Assembly: GCA_024403415.1 (NCBI GenBank)
Contig: JAKSRY010000008.1
Span: 1-64,000 of the forward strand
Direction: 5' to 3'
Source: Lachnospiraceae bacterium
GTDB taxonomy: Bacteria > Bacillota > Clostridia > Lachnospirales > Lachnospiraceae
Length of the DNA: 64,000 bases
The notes beneath the pieces were generated by a model. That model was not told where the DNA came from, made no database searches, and was given only the letters and a program-made list of their open reading frames with translations. A program made the position numbers and the translations under genes. This document shows positions 52,967-62,516 of the stretch, piece by piece (position 1 is the stretch's first letter; each line of letters begins with the position of its first letter).

Positions 52967-52980
52967 TTATATTTTTATCA

Positions 52981-54012
52981 TTACTTTTCAACAGCATCTT
53001 TTGCACTTGTGAATTCGGATACATTGACTGATCCGTATACCGGTGTTCTGAACATTCTTGCATCGTCATCGAAAGGCATAAAGTAACAATATTCACTGGT
53101 TAAATTGATATTTTTATAAATTCCGGTTGCAACAACTTCAGGGTTTGAACCATCAAGCTCGATACGCATAAGAGCAGGGGAAGATGAACTGCTCTTTTGG
53201 TAATAAATATATTTTTGACCGACGTTATAGCAGTCAAGGCGGTCTTTTGTAAGTATTTCGACTGAATTATTACTCAAGTTGTAGCGGCACAGTCTATAGT
53301 TTGATGAAACATCCATAAAATAGACAAATCCATTGGAATACTGAGGATACCAGATATCACCCTTGTATATTGTACTTATATTGCCGGACGCTGTGTCGTA
53401 ACAGTAGAGGTAATGATCTTTTTCGGTTCCGTTAAAGTAGATTTTTCCGTTATATGCACAGTTAGGACTGATAAGAACTTCGGAAGCCTGTCCATTATCG
53501 GTTTTATCCGTTTTGATTTTATAGAATTGAGTGAAGTCCTTATTTGTGTAACGAAGATAATAGATATAGTCACCCAAAAGCTGCATGGCAACTGATGCAT
53601 CCTTTTCAATACACACAGCATTGGAGCCATTTGTCTTATATCTGTATATTCCGTAGGTCTTTCTAACATATCCAAGTCCCTTGCCACCGCTTCCGGTATC
53701 AATATAGCAGTATATGTTATCACCACCACACAGAATTGATGATGATGGAGTTCCGGTAACCTTTTTAATGTCGCCTTCGTTTGGATTCATGGAATACAGA
53801 CAGCCATTATCATATATGTTTGAAAAATAAACACGTCCGTCAGCAGGATTTTCAGCAAAAAGCCCAGAATTATCCAAATTTCCGGCAGTATTGCCAATAG
53901 TATCGGGTGGGTTTGGAGCTACACGTGAACCGATAACGGAATAAATGCTCACACCTGCAATGATAAGCACAATTGATATAAGAACAATAATTGTTTTAAT
54001 GTTTTTCTTCAT
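52981..54012 (-). CDS. DUF5050-type beta-propeller protein with an N-terminal membrane anchor
   Basis: The second ATG (54012) is chosen, because GGATGGAG lies before it. An ATG four codons earlier is inside that site. The 343-residue protein has one hydrophobic segment (about 6-27, IKTIIVLISIVLIIAGVSIY), then a series of repeats such as GRVYFSN...DNGCLYSM, GDNIYCYID...GIYRY, GKIYFNG...YLYCYD and KYIYYQK...LMRIELDG. These form blades of a propeller of the DUF5050 type. It is anchored to, or released from, the membrane. The ligand is unknown. Confidence 0.85.
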   Translation of the reverse strand: MKKNIKTIIVLISIVLIIAGVSIYSVIGSRVAPNPPDTIGNTAGNLDNSGLFAENPADGRVYFSNIYDNGCLYSMNPNEGDIKKVTGTPSSSILCGGDNIYCYIDTGSGGKGLGYVRKTYGIYRYKTNGSNAVCIEKDASVAMQLLGDYIYYLRYTNKDFTQFYKIKTDKTDNGQASEVLISPNCAYNGKIYFNGTEKDHYLYCYDTASGNISTIYKGDIWYPQYSNGFVYFMDVSSNYRLCRYNLSNNSVEILTKDRLDCYNVGQKYIYYQKSSSSSPALMRIELDGSNPEVVATGIYKNINLTSEYCYFMPFDDDARMFRTPVYGSVNVSEFTSAKDAVEK

Positions 54013-54257
54013 ATAAATCTCCATCCTATATACGGACGACAGCGCAAAAAGTAATGAAGGCCCTGTTTTTTACATTAAATGTTATTAAAAACATTTGAGT
54101 TACGTATGATATTTTAGCATTTTGGAATATCTTTCTCAAGGCGAACAAATGAAGGAGAAGGGGAAGCGCATACAGACGAAATTTTGAACGATTTATGCTG
54201 TATGTTTTTGTACATTTTGGTACCAATATTTGCATAAAAATGATAAAATAAATATTT

Positions 54258-54725
54258 ATGGAAGACTATATATTTGTATTTATCATAATAGGAATAATTG
54301 TAGTTCTTGCAGGAATAATTGCCTTTATTTTTTTACGAAGAGCTAATACTAAAAGACAAGGACTAGATATAATTGAAGGACACGAATTTGAACATTTTTG
54401 TGCAGAACTTTTGATGGACAGAGGTTTCATTGAAGTCGAGGTTACACCCGGGAGTGGAGATTATGGTGTAGATGTTCTTGCGGAAAAGGATGGTGTTACT
54501 TATGCGATTCAGTGTAAAGCTTATTCAACACCTGTTGGCGTTAAGGCAGTGCAGGAAGCGTATGCCGGGCGTGATTATTATGACAGAATGGTCGGAGTTG
54601 TGATGACTAACCAGTATTTTACAAGACCGGCTGTTGATGCTGCCAAAAAGTTAAAAATACTTCTTTGGGACAGAGGCTATCTTGATGAAATGATAGCGGA
54701 GGGTAACAAAGAATATAAATATTAG
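54258..54725 (+). CDS. membrane-anchored Mrr-like restriction endonuclease domain protein
   Basis: A 155-residue protein. A membrane helix (about 4-26, YIFVFIIIGIIVVLAGIIAF) precedes a Mrr_cat domain with EFEHFCAELLMDRGF and the catalytic pattern GDYGVDVLAEKDGVTYAIQCK (Asp, then Gln-x-Lys). Mrr nucleases cut modified or foreign DNA. The soluble domain would face the cytosol. No methylase or specificity gene is near, so this is not a restriction-modification system. The ATG lacks a Shine-Dalgarno site. Confidence 0.85.
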   Translation: MEDYIFVFIIIGIIVVLAGIIAFIFLRRANTKRQGLDIIEGHEFEHFCAELLMDRGFIEVEVTPGSGDYGVDVLAEKDGVTYAIQCKAYSTPVGVKAVQEAYAGRDYYDRMVGVVMTNQYFTRPAVDAAKKLKILLWDRGYLDEMIAEGNKEYKY

Positions 54726-54755
54726 GAGGAGGCGCAAATGCGCGAACAAATATGA
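54725..54755 (+). promoter_or_regulatory. unusual initiation region: ribosome site, hairpin and mini-frame before the DUF815 gene
   Basis: A strong GGAGGAGG (54725-54732) is 19 bases before the DUF815 ATG, too far for normal initiation. Between them lie the dyad gcgca/tgcgc (54732-54743) and a five-codon frame ATG CGC GAA CAA ATA TGA (54738-54755), whose stop overlaps the gene start as ATGA. If the hairpin forms, the spacing falls to about 8 bases. Confidence 0.65.
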
Positions 54756-56047
54756 GAGATACGGAACTGATAGTATATAAGGATTTTCAGGAAGAAGGAC
54801 AGCTTTTATTTGATATGTCATGGCTCATGGAGCATTATGATGATTCTTTTTACATGAAAGAAGATTTGAGTGCACTAATGTATGAGAATATTCATAAGCT
54901 TCTTGAACTTGCAGGCAATCATGGATTTTATGGTAATCTGTGGCATTGTTATCTTGCAAATCTTCTTGTTAACAATGAGAATGCATACTCAAGAGCCTGT
55001 GAAGTAAAAGGAGCAGTTGAAGGTTCAATCAATGATGCTGTTTTACATGACATAGTTATCATAAAAGAATTTTTTGATTATGATTTTAAAAATATAATTG
55101 ATGAACTTAATATAAGCGGATTTGAAATTATAGAAAATTACATACCTACTGATTCTGAATCGAAGGTTTATAATACAAGAATTTGTCAGAGAATCTGTGA
55201 ACTTGCAAAAGATTTCACAAAAGACAATTCTCCAAAAGAAATGAAGGATACTTTGACTGAATTCTATAAGGATTACGGGGTTGGAAAGTTTGGTCTGCAT
55301 AAGGCTTTCAGAATTGAATATAACGAGGAAACAGGAACTGAGATTACACCAATTCTGAACATAGCACATGTGAAACTCGATGATCTTGTCGGATATGAAA
55401 TTCCAAAGAAAAAGCTCACGGAAAATACGGATGCTTTCGTAAAGGGTAAAAAAGCAAACAACTGTCTGTTATACGGAGATGCAGGAACAGGAAAATCAAG
55501 TTCCATTAAAGCTATTGCCAATGAATATTATGGTGAAGGACTTAGAATAATTGAAGTATACAAGCATCAGTTCCAGTATCTTAATGATGTAATTTCACAG
55601 ATTAAGAACAGAAATTATAAATTTATTATTTACATGGATGATTTGAGCTTTGAAGATTTTGAGATTGAATACAAGTACCTGAAGGCTGTTATTGAGGGAG
55701 GTCTTGAAAAGAAACCAAAGAATGTTCTTATCTACGCAACTTCCAACAGACGTCATCTTGTAAGAGAGAGATTTTCGGACAAGGAAGACAGAGATGATGA
55801 TCTTCATACAAATGATACTGTTCAGGAAAAATTGTCTTTATCAAGCAGATTTGGTGTCAGCATCTATTTTGAGTCACCAAGCAAGAAGGAATTCAATGAA
55901 ATAGTAAAAGCGCTTGCGAAACGAAACGATATTAATATGACAGAGGATGAACTGGTGCTTGAAGCCAATAAATGGGAACTTTCTCATGGAGGACTGTCAG
56001 GAAGAACAGCACAACAGTTCATAGATCATCTGCTGAGTATTAATTAG
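54752..56047 (+). CDS. AAA+ ATPase of the DUF815 family
   Basis: A 431-residue protein. The N-terminal half (to about 215) is helical and acidic without clear motifs. The C-terminal half has Walker A YGDAGTGKSSSIK (about 244-252), Walker B FIIYMDDLSFEDF, and the sensor ATSNRRHLVRERFSD. This order is typical of DUF815 ATPases, whose client is unknown. The gene is followed 91 bases on by ppx-like and ppk genes. Confidence 0.9.
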   Translation: MRDTELIVYKDFQEEGQLLFDMSWLMEHYDDSFYMKEDLSALMYENIHKLLELAGNHGFYGNLWHCYLANLLVNNENAYSRACEVKGAVEGSINDAVLHDIVIIKEFFDYDFKNIIDELNISGFEIIENYIPTDSESKVYNTRICQRICELAKDFTKDNSPKEMKDTLTEFYKDYGVGKFGLHKAFRIEYNEETGTEITPILNIAHVKLDDLVGYEIPKKKLTENTDAFVKGKKANNCLLYGDAGTGKSSSIKAIANEYYGEGLRIIEVYKHQFQYLNDVISQIKNRNYKFIIYMDDLSFEDFEIEYKYLKAVIEGGLEKKPKNVLIYATSNRRHLVRERFSDKEDRDDDLHTNDTVQEKLSLSSRFGVSIYFESPSKKEFNEIVKALAKRNDINMTEDELVLEANKWELSHGGLSGRTAQQFIDHLLSIN

Positions 56048-56138
56048 AAGAGTTCAATGAGTGGACAAGTTAATTTTTTGACGCTTGCGTCACAATATGG
56101 CAACAAAATGACTAAAAAGAGTATTGGGTGGAAAATAT

Positions 56139-57683
56139 ATGGTATATAAAACATTTGCTGCAATTGATGTAGGTTCGTTTGAAGTATCAATGAAAATATT
56201 TGAAATGTCGCCAAGAAACGGAATAAGACAGCTTGAATATTTGTCCCGCGGAATAGATATGGGAACAGATACATATTCAGATGGCAAACTTAACAGAACA
56301 CATATCGAGGAATTATGCGTCATTCTTAAGGAATATGCAAAAATCATGAAGACTTATAAGGTTGTAGATTATAAGGCATGTGGAACAAGTGCAATCAGAG
56401 AAGCTCAAAACAGCGGAATACTAATTGACCTTGTAGAACAGAAGACAGGAATTAAAATTGATGTTATCAGTAACTCAGAGCAACGTTTTCTTGATTATAA
56501 ATCAATTGCATTGCAGGGTGAAAAGTTTGAAAGATATATTGAAAAGCATACAGCCATTCTGGATATAGGCGGCGGAAGCATTCAGATGTCTTTGTTTAAT
56601 AAAGATACACTTGTGTCGACACAGAATATGAAGCTTGGTGTTTTGAGACTCCTGGACAGAATGAACACGATTGGCGCAAGCTTCAGAAAGTATGAAACGC
56701 TCGTCTCTGAACTTTGTCATTCGCAATTTCATACATATTCAAAAATGTATCTTAAGGATATGCAGATAGAAAACCTGATACTTGTGGATGATTATATATC
56801 TCTTGTAATTAATCGTGATTATTTTCAAAAACATAATAAGGAAAGCGTTGAACTTGATTATATTGAAAATCTGATTGAGTATGGCAAAAAGAATAGTCAG
56901 AAAGAAATGGCGCTTAAATTTGGAGTATCCGAGGATGCGGTTCCGATGCTTTTTATTTCAGCAATTCTTCTTAAAGAAGTTATGCAGACAATAGGTGCTA
57001 CATCAGTATGGGCACCGGGAGTTGTACTTTGCGACGGTATAGCTTTTGAATACGCAGATCAGAAGGGGTTAATTAAATCAAATCACAATTTCGAAGATGA
57101 TATAAGAGCCTGCGCATTACAGATATCAAAAAGATATAACGGATCAAGAAAAAGGTCTGAGACGATAGAACATATTGCACTTTCGATTTTTGATGAAATC
57201 GGACAGCTTCACGGACTTGACAAAAGAGACAGACTTCTGCTCCAAATCGCAGCTATTTTGCATGACTGCGGTAAATATATAAGTATGGCTAATCTTGCGG
57301 AATGCTCCTATAACATAATTAAATATACGGAAATAATTGGAATGTCACACAGAGAGAGAATGATAATTGCCAATGTAGTTAAATACAATCAGTCATCATT
57401 TGATTATTTCGATGATTTTTCAGAGATAGAGAATCTTGATATCAAAGACCATATGAAAATCGCAAAGCTTACAGCAATTATCAGACTTGCCAATGGTCTT
57501 GACAGATCTCACAAAATGAAATTCAAAGATATAAAGGTTCAAACGGTCGGAGATGAATTAATTATTACTGTAGTAACAGATGAGGATATATCTTTGGAAA
57601 AGGGTCTGTTTGGAAACAGATCAGCATTCTTTGAAGAAACATATAATCTGCTTCCTGTTATTAAACAGATACGTTCATTCTAA
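56139..57683 (+). CDS. ppx: Ppx/GppA phosphatase family protein with an HD domain
   Basis: The ATG at 56139 follows GGGTGGAA and gives 514 residues. The N-terminal ASKHA fold has AAIDVGSFEVSM, the catalytic region CGTSAIREAQNSG, and LDIGGGSIQMSLF. The C-terminal part has an HD motif in AAILHDCGKYI. The family hydrolyses polyphosphate or pppGpp. With ppk directly downstream (17-base gap), polyphosphate is the likely substrate. Confidence 0.9.
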   Translation: MVYKTFAAIDVGSFEVSMKIFEMSPRNGIRQLEYLSRGIDMGTDTYSDGKLNRTHIEELCVILKEYAKIMKTYKVVDYKACGTSAIREAQNSGILIDLVEQKTGIKIDVISNSEQRFLDYKSIALQGEKFERYIEKHTAILDIGGGSIQMSLFNKDTLVSTQNMKLGVLRLLDRMNTIGASFRKYETLVSELCHSQFHTYSKMYLKDMQIENLILVDDYISLVINRDYFQKHNKESVELDYIENLIEYGKKNSQKEMALKFGVSEDAVPMLFISAILLKEVMQTIGATSVWAPGVVLCDGIAFEYADQKGLIKSNHNFEDDIRACALQISKRYNGSRKRSETIEHIALSIFDEIGQLHGLDKRDRLLLQIAAILHDCGKYISMANLAECSYNIIKYTEIIGMSHRERMIIANVVKYNQSSFDYFDDFSEIENLDIKDHMKIAKLTAIIRLANGLDRSHKMKFKDIKVQTVGDELIITVVTDEDISLEKGLFGNRSAFFEETYNLLPVIKQIRSF

Positions 57684-57700
57684 ATCGAAAGAGGAAATTT

Positions 57701-59848
57701 ATGAGAGAAATAGACTATTCTAAAAGTAAATATTATGAAAACCGTGAATTAAGCTGGCTTAAGTTCAATGACAGAGTTTTATCCGAAGCACTTGACGATG
57801 ATAATCCATTGTTTGAAAGACTTAAATTTCTTTCAATTACAGCTTCTAATCTGGATGAATTTATTATGGTCAGAGTAGCTTCGCTGATTGAGATGAGAGA
57901 TTCAGGAGTTGAAAAAGAAGATATAGCGGGAATGAATCCAAGAGAACAGCTTAAACTGATAAACGGAGCGGTTCGTGAACAGGTAAAAACTCAATATCGC
58001 ACATACAATGATATATGTAAGCTTCTTGAAATAGAAGGAATTCGTATTATTTCTCATCATGAAGACTTGACAAAAAGTGAGGCAGAATTTGTCGATGCTT
58101 TCTTTGTGGAAGAGGTTTATCCGGTACTTACTCCAATGGCGGTGGATTCTTCAAGACCTTTTCCTCTTATAAGAAATAAGTCACTTAATATAGGTGCACT
58201 TGTTACAAAAAAGGATGACAAGGATGGAGATGTTTTATTTGCAACTGTCCAGGTTCCTCAAGGTATTAAAAGAGTTCTTGAAATTCCAAATGATGGGGAT
58301 GAAAGAGTATTCATTCTGTTAGAGGAAGTTATCGAAAGAAATATTGATAAATTGTTCCTTAATATGAATGTCATTACATCAACACCGTACAGAGTAATGA
58401 GAAGTGCCGGAATGAGCATTGAAGAAGACGAAACAGACGACCTTCTTAAAGAAATTGAAAGACAGATTAAAATGCGTCAGTGGGGAAAGGCCATCCGACT
58501 TGAAGTTGAAAAGGGTATGGACAGACGGCTTCTTGATATTATCCAGAAAGAACTCATGGTTACTGATGTAGTTCTCTTTGAAAATACAGGCGCTCTGGAT
58601 CTTACTTATCTTATGCAGGTATATGGTCTTGATGGCTGTGATAAATATAAAGAACACAGATATCTAAAACCATTGGAATTCCCGGCATTGTATGCCAAGG
58701 AGAATATTTTTGAAGCAATAAAAGAAGGTGACCATCTGTTGTATCACCCATATCATTCTTTTATGCCGGTGGTAGATTTCATTAAACAGGCCGCAGAGGA
58801 TGACAAGGTTCTTGCTATTAAGCAGACTTTATACAGAGTGTCAGGTAATTCGCCGATAGTTGCAGCGCTTGCAGAGGCAGCGGATAAAGGCAAACAGGTT
58901 ACGGTTCTTGTAGAATTAAAAGCCAGATTCGATGAGGAAAATAATATTATCTGGGCAAGAAGACTTGAACGTGCCGGATGTCATGTAATTTATGGTCTTG
59001 TCGGTCTTAAGACACACTCGAAGATTACTCTTGTTGTAAGAAGAGAAGAAGATGGTATTCGAAGATATGTTCATTTGGGAACAGGTAACTATAATGACAG
59101 TACAGCAAAATTATATACAGACCTGGGATTATTTACTGCTGACGAAGCTATAGGCGAAGATGCAACAGCTGTATTTAATATGCTGAGTGGATATAGTGAA
59201 CCCAAAATTTGGAATAGCTTGTCATTGGCACCCTTATGGTTAAAGGATAGATTCCTGTTTCTTATTAACAGAGAAAAGGAAAATGCTAAGAATGGAATCA
59301 AGGCTCATATTATTGCCAAGATGAACAGCCTGTGTGATCCGGATGTTATCAGAGCCTTATATGAGGCTGCTCATGAAGGCGTTAAAATTGAACTGATTAT
59401 AAGAGGTATCTGTTGTATTAAAACTGATGTTCCCGGAACAAATAATAATATCACAGTCAGATCGATTGTGGGCAATTTCCTTGAGCATGCAAGAATATAT
59501 TATTTTGAAAATGCAGGAAAGCCGGAGTATTATTGTTCTTCTGCAGACTGGATGCCACGAAATCTTGAAAGACGTGTCGAGATTCTATTCCCGATTAAGG
59601 ATGAGACTAATGCAATGCATCTTAAGGATGTTCTTGCAATCCAGTTAGAAGATAATGAAAAGGCACATCTTCTTATGGCTGATGGTACTTATGCAAGAAC
59701 AAAAGATATAAGGAAACAGAACAGGTCAGATGAGGAGATAATGAATTCTCAACTTGAGACAGGAATAAGAATAGAGAAAGACCTTGAAATTCGAAGTGAA
59801 AAACCTACTAGCAGAGTTTTTACACCTAAAACTGCACCTGAAAATTAA
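57701..59848 (+). CDS. ppk1: polyphosphate kinase 1
   Basis: A 715-residue PPK1. It starts YYENRELSWLKFNDRVLSEA and has the phospholipase-D-like catalytic half: the phospho-accepting His in GLKTHSKITLVVRRE, YVHLGTGNYND, the second His in FLEHARIYYF, and SSADWMPRNLERRVEILFPI. It makes polyphosphate from ATP reversibly at the membrane. The ppx-ppk pair encodes both making and breaking of polyphosphate in one operon. AGAGGAAA precedes the ATG. Confidence 0.96.
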   Translation: MREIDYSKSKYYENRELSWLKFNDRVLSEALDDDNPLFERLKFLSITASNLDEFIMVRVASLIEMRDSGVEKEDIAGMNPREQLKLINGAVREQVKTQYRTYNDICKLLEIEGIRIISHHEDLTKSEAEFVDAFFVEEVYPVLTPMAVDSSRPFPLIRNKSLNIGALVTKKDDKDGDVLFATVQVPQGIKRVLEIPNDGDERVFILLEEVIERNIDKLFLNMNVITSTPYRVMRSAGMSIEEDETDDLLKEIERQIKMRQWGKAIRLEVEKGMDRRLLDIIQKELMVTDVVLFENTGALDLTYLMQVYGLDGCDKYKEHRYLKPLEFPALYAKENIFEAIKEGDHLLYHPYHSFMPVVDFIKQAAEDDKVLAIKQTLYRVSGNSPIVAALAEAADKGKQVTVLVELKARFDEENNIIWARRLERAGCHVIYGLVGLKTHSKITLVVRREEDGIRRYVHLGTGNYNDSTAKLYTDLGLFTADEAIGEDATAVFNMLSGYSEPKIWNSLSLAPLWLKDRFLFLINREKENAKNGIKAHIIAKMNSLCDPDVIRALYEAAHEGVKIELIIRGICCIKTDVPGTNNNITVRSIVGNFLEHARIYYFENAGKPEYYCSSADWMPRNLERRVEILFPIKDETNAMHLKDVLAIQLEDNEKAHLLMADGTYARTKDIRKQNRSDEEIMNSQLETGIRIEKDLEIRSEKPTSRVFTPKTAPEN

Positions 59849-59918
59849 ATTGGATAGAATACAGCTTGAAAACAGCTGAATTTGAAATAATTGTATTGAA
59901 TATATTAGAGGGGGAAAT

Positions 59919-61340
59919 ATGTTAAGAGTAGCAAAAACAGAAAACGGAATGGTAAGAGGGCTTCCGCTTGCCGATAACCAGATTACCGGATTTAAGGGAA
60001 TTCCATTTGCTAAACCGCCGGTTGGAGAAAATCGTTGGAGAGCTCCGCAGCCTGCGGATAATTGGGAAGGAATCAGAGAGTGCTATGAATTTGCACCGAT
60101 TTCAGTCCAGGACAGACCGGGAATGGGAACCGATATTTACTGCAGAGAATGGCATGTTGATAAAGATATTCCTATGGGAGAGGATTGCCTGTATCTAAAT
60201 GTTTTTACTCCGGCTAATTCAACAGACGATAAATTACCTGTTTTTGTCTGGTTCTTCGGTGGAGGATTTCAGTGGGGATACACAGTTGAACGAGAATTTG
60301 ATGCTGAAAGAATTGCAAGAAGAGGCATGATAGTTGTTACGGTGAATTACCGAGTTGCCGTTATGGGATTTTTAGCTCATCCTGAATTGACTAAAAATCA
60401 GCCTGATGCGCCGACTAATTTCGGATCGCTTGACCAGCAGGCAGGATTGCACTGGGTTAAGAGAAATATTGCTAACTTTGGTGGTGATCCTGATAATATT
60501 ACCATAGCAGGCCAGTCTGCAGGCGGTGCAAGTGTACTGCATCAGCTTACCAATAAAGATAATGCAAATTGTATTAATAAGGCTATTGTTTTAAGTGGTT
60601 TTATTTGTGATCCGTTTATTAAGGATCCGATAATAGCACCAATGACTCTTGAAGCATCAGAATTAAACGGAGTGGAATTCTTAAGGTTTATTGGGGCTTC
60701 AAATATTGAGGAAGCCAGAAAATTAGATGCATTTTATGTGAGAGACAAATATGCAGAATTTGCAAATAATCATTTGAGGTTTGCGCCTGTAGTAGATGGT
60801 AAATTCTGTATTGATAATCCATATAATCTGATTATGGAAGGAAAGTATCCTGATATACCGATTATGGCAGGAAATACATCGGATGAATTTATGGGAAAGA
60901 CGCCGGAAGAGTCATACAATGGTCTTCCGGAAAATGAACCGTTTAGTGTTATTGAATATTCTGTTAAAAACATATTCAGTAAGCTGTCTTCGCTTAATAA
61001 GCCCAATAACTATTATTATTGCTTTGAACCTGATATTCCGGGTGAAGATAACCCCGGAACCTTCCATTCGGTTGATTTGTGGTTTTTCTTTGAGACTCTT
61101 ATGAAGTCATGGAGAACCTTTGAAGGCAGACATTTTGATTTGGCAAGACAGATGTGTAATTATATGACTAATTTTGCCAAAACAGGAAATCCGAACGGAG
61201 ATGACTGTAATGGAAGAAAACTGCCGGAATGGAAACCATATGGCAAAGATGAGCATAACAATATGCATTTCACCTCAGAAGGTGCCAGAACCTCTGTTGG
61301 GAATACAGAACTTATTGACATGCTTATCGAAAAACTATAG
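59919..61340 (+). CDS. type B carboxylesterase
   Basis: A 473-residue alpha/beta hydrolase. The N-terminal GLPLADNQITGFKGIPFAKPPVGENRW block, EDCLYLNVF, the oxyanion segment FVWFFGGGFQWG, and the nucleophile Ser200 in AGQSAGGASVLHQL are all present. The acid residue is probably in AGNTSDEF and the His in PGTFHSVDLWF. No signal peptide, so it is likely cytosolic. Substrates may be acetylated or feruloylated sugars taken up by the cell, which is inference. AGAGGGGG precedes the ATG. Confidence 0.92.
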   Translation: MLRVAKTENGMVRGLPLADNQITGFKGIPFAKPPVGENRWRAPQPADNWEGIRECYEFAPISVQDRPGMGTDIYCREWHVDKDIPMGEDCLYLNVFTPANSTDDKLPVFVWFFGGGFQWGYTVEREFDAERIARRGMIVVTVNYRVAVMGFLAHPELTKNQPDAPTNFGSLDQQAGLHWVKRNIANFGGDPDNITIAGQSAGGASVLHQLTNKDNANCINKAIVLSGFICDPFIKDPIIAPMTLEASELNGVEFLRFIGASNIEEARKLDAFYVRDKYAEFANNHLRFAPVVDGKFCIDNPYNLIMEGKYPDIPIMAGNTSDEFMGKTPEESYNGLPENEPFSVIEYSVKNIFSKLSSLNKPNNYYYCFEPDIPGEDNPGTFHSVDLWFFFETLMKSWRTFEGRHFDLARQMCNYMTNFAKTGNPNGDDCNGRKLPEWKPYGKDEHNNMHFTSEGARTSVGNTELIDMLIEKL

Positions 61341-61526
61341 TCATTAGTTGAGTGCATACTTTTTTTGAAGAAAAATGTATATATGCAAAAATTAGTATCA
61401 TTTATGCATTATACAGAGTATAATATTATATTGAGCATTTTGCGGGTGAGTTACCTTAAGAATCTCATTATATCTATGTACATAAGGTTATAAGTGATTA
61501 TTTATTAATTGATAATGGAGGAAAAT

Positions 61527-62516
61527 ATGAGTAACGGAATCAGTGTTACCAAAGAAGAGGTACAAAGAAGTCTGGATATCATAAAGAATATTCAGGGATA
61601 TTATTATCAGAGAATGGTAGGACAGCAGCATCTTGGAATGTCATTGCTTGTTACTGTAATGTGTAACGGACATATTCTTCTTGAGTCGGTGCCTGGTCTT
61701 GCAAAAACTACTGCAGCGAAAACAATGACAGAAGCAGTTAATGGATCTTTTTCACGAATTCAGTGTACTCCTGACCTACTGCCAAGTGATATTATCGGAA
61801 CTCAGATTTTTAACTATTCAACAAATTCATTTGATACTAAGCTGGGGCCTGTATATGCAAATTTTGTTCTTCTTGATGAGGTTAACAGATCGAGTGCAAA
61901 AACACAAAGTGCTATGCTTGAAGTCATGCAGGAATATCAGACAACTATCGGTGGTGAAAACTACAGAATGCCTGATATCTTTACTGTTATTGCCACTCAG
62001 AATCCTATCGAACAGGAAGGTACATACCTTCTTTCGGAAGCTCAGCTTGACAGATTTCTTATAAAAGAAGTTATTACGTATCCTTCGGCTGAAGAAGAGT
62101 GTGAAATCTTAAACAGAATCGAAAATTCCGTATTCACCAAGGGAGACTGTGTTGCCAATCTTGAAGACCTGAAGTTTTTACAAGAAACAACCAAGAAAGT
62201 ATTTATTGCTGATGCAGTCAAGAATTATATAGTATCGATTGTTGATGCAACAAGACATGTGGATCAGGTTCTTCCATCAAATCTAGCCCAGTACGTTGAA
62301 ATGGGTGCAAGTATCAGAGGATCAATCTGTCTTATGGAAACATCAAAGGCAGTTGCGCTTATGAGCGGAAGAAATTATGTTACACCTGAGGATGTAAGAA
62401 GGATGATTCATGGTGTATTGAGACACAGAATTTCATTGAATTTTGCAGCAGTTGCCGATGGAGTAAAAGAAGAAGATATTATTAATGCAATAGTAGGAGC
62501 TATCCCGACACCATGA
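61527..62516 (+). CDS. MoxR family AAA+ ATPase
   Basis: The ATG at 61527 follows GGAGGA, excluding an earlier TTG. The 329-residue protein has Walker A ESVPGLAKTTAAK, Walker B FVLLDEVNRSSAKTQSAMLEVMQE, and the sensor FTVIATQNPIEQEGTYLLSEAQLDRFL. MoxR ATPases work with VWA and DUF58 proteins to mature or assemble other proteins. It overlaps the DUF58 gene by four bases (ATGA) and starts an operon that leaves the window. Confidence 0.95.
   Translation: MSNGISVTKEEVQRSLDIIKNIQGYYYQRMVGQQHLGMSLLVTVMCNGHILLESVPGLAKTTAAKTMTEAVNGSFSRIQCTPDLLPSDIIGTQIFNYSTNSFDTKLGPVYANFVLLDEVNRSSAKTQSAMLEVMQEYQTTIGGENYRMPDIFTVIATQNPIEQEGTYLLSEAQLDRFLIKEVITYPSAEEECEILNRIENSVFTKGDCVANLEDLKFLQETTKKVFIADAVKNYIVSIVDATRHVDQVLPSNLAQYVEMGASIRGSICLMETSKAVALMSGRNYVTPEDVRRMIHGVLRHRISLNFAAVADGVKEEDIINAIVGAIPTP

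Noticed and set aside
54217..54257. Leaderless start of the Mrr-like gene
   Set aside because: A TAAAAT lies at the right distance from the ATG and no ribosome site is present, but no -35 box is found at a proper spacing, so support is weaker than for the VanZ-like gene.
54258..54725. Part of a restriction-modification system
   Set aside because: No methyltransferase, specificity subunit or helicase gene lies in the neighbourhood.
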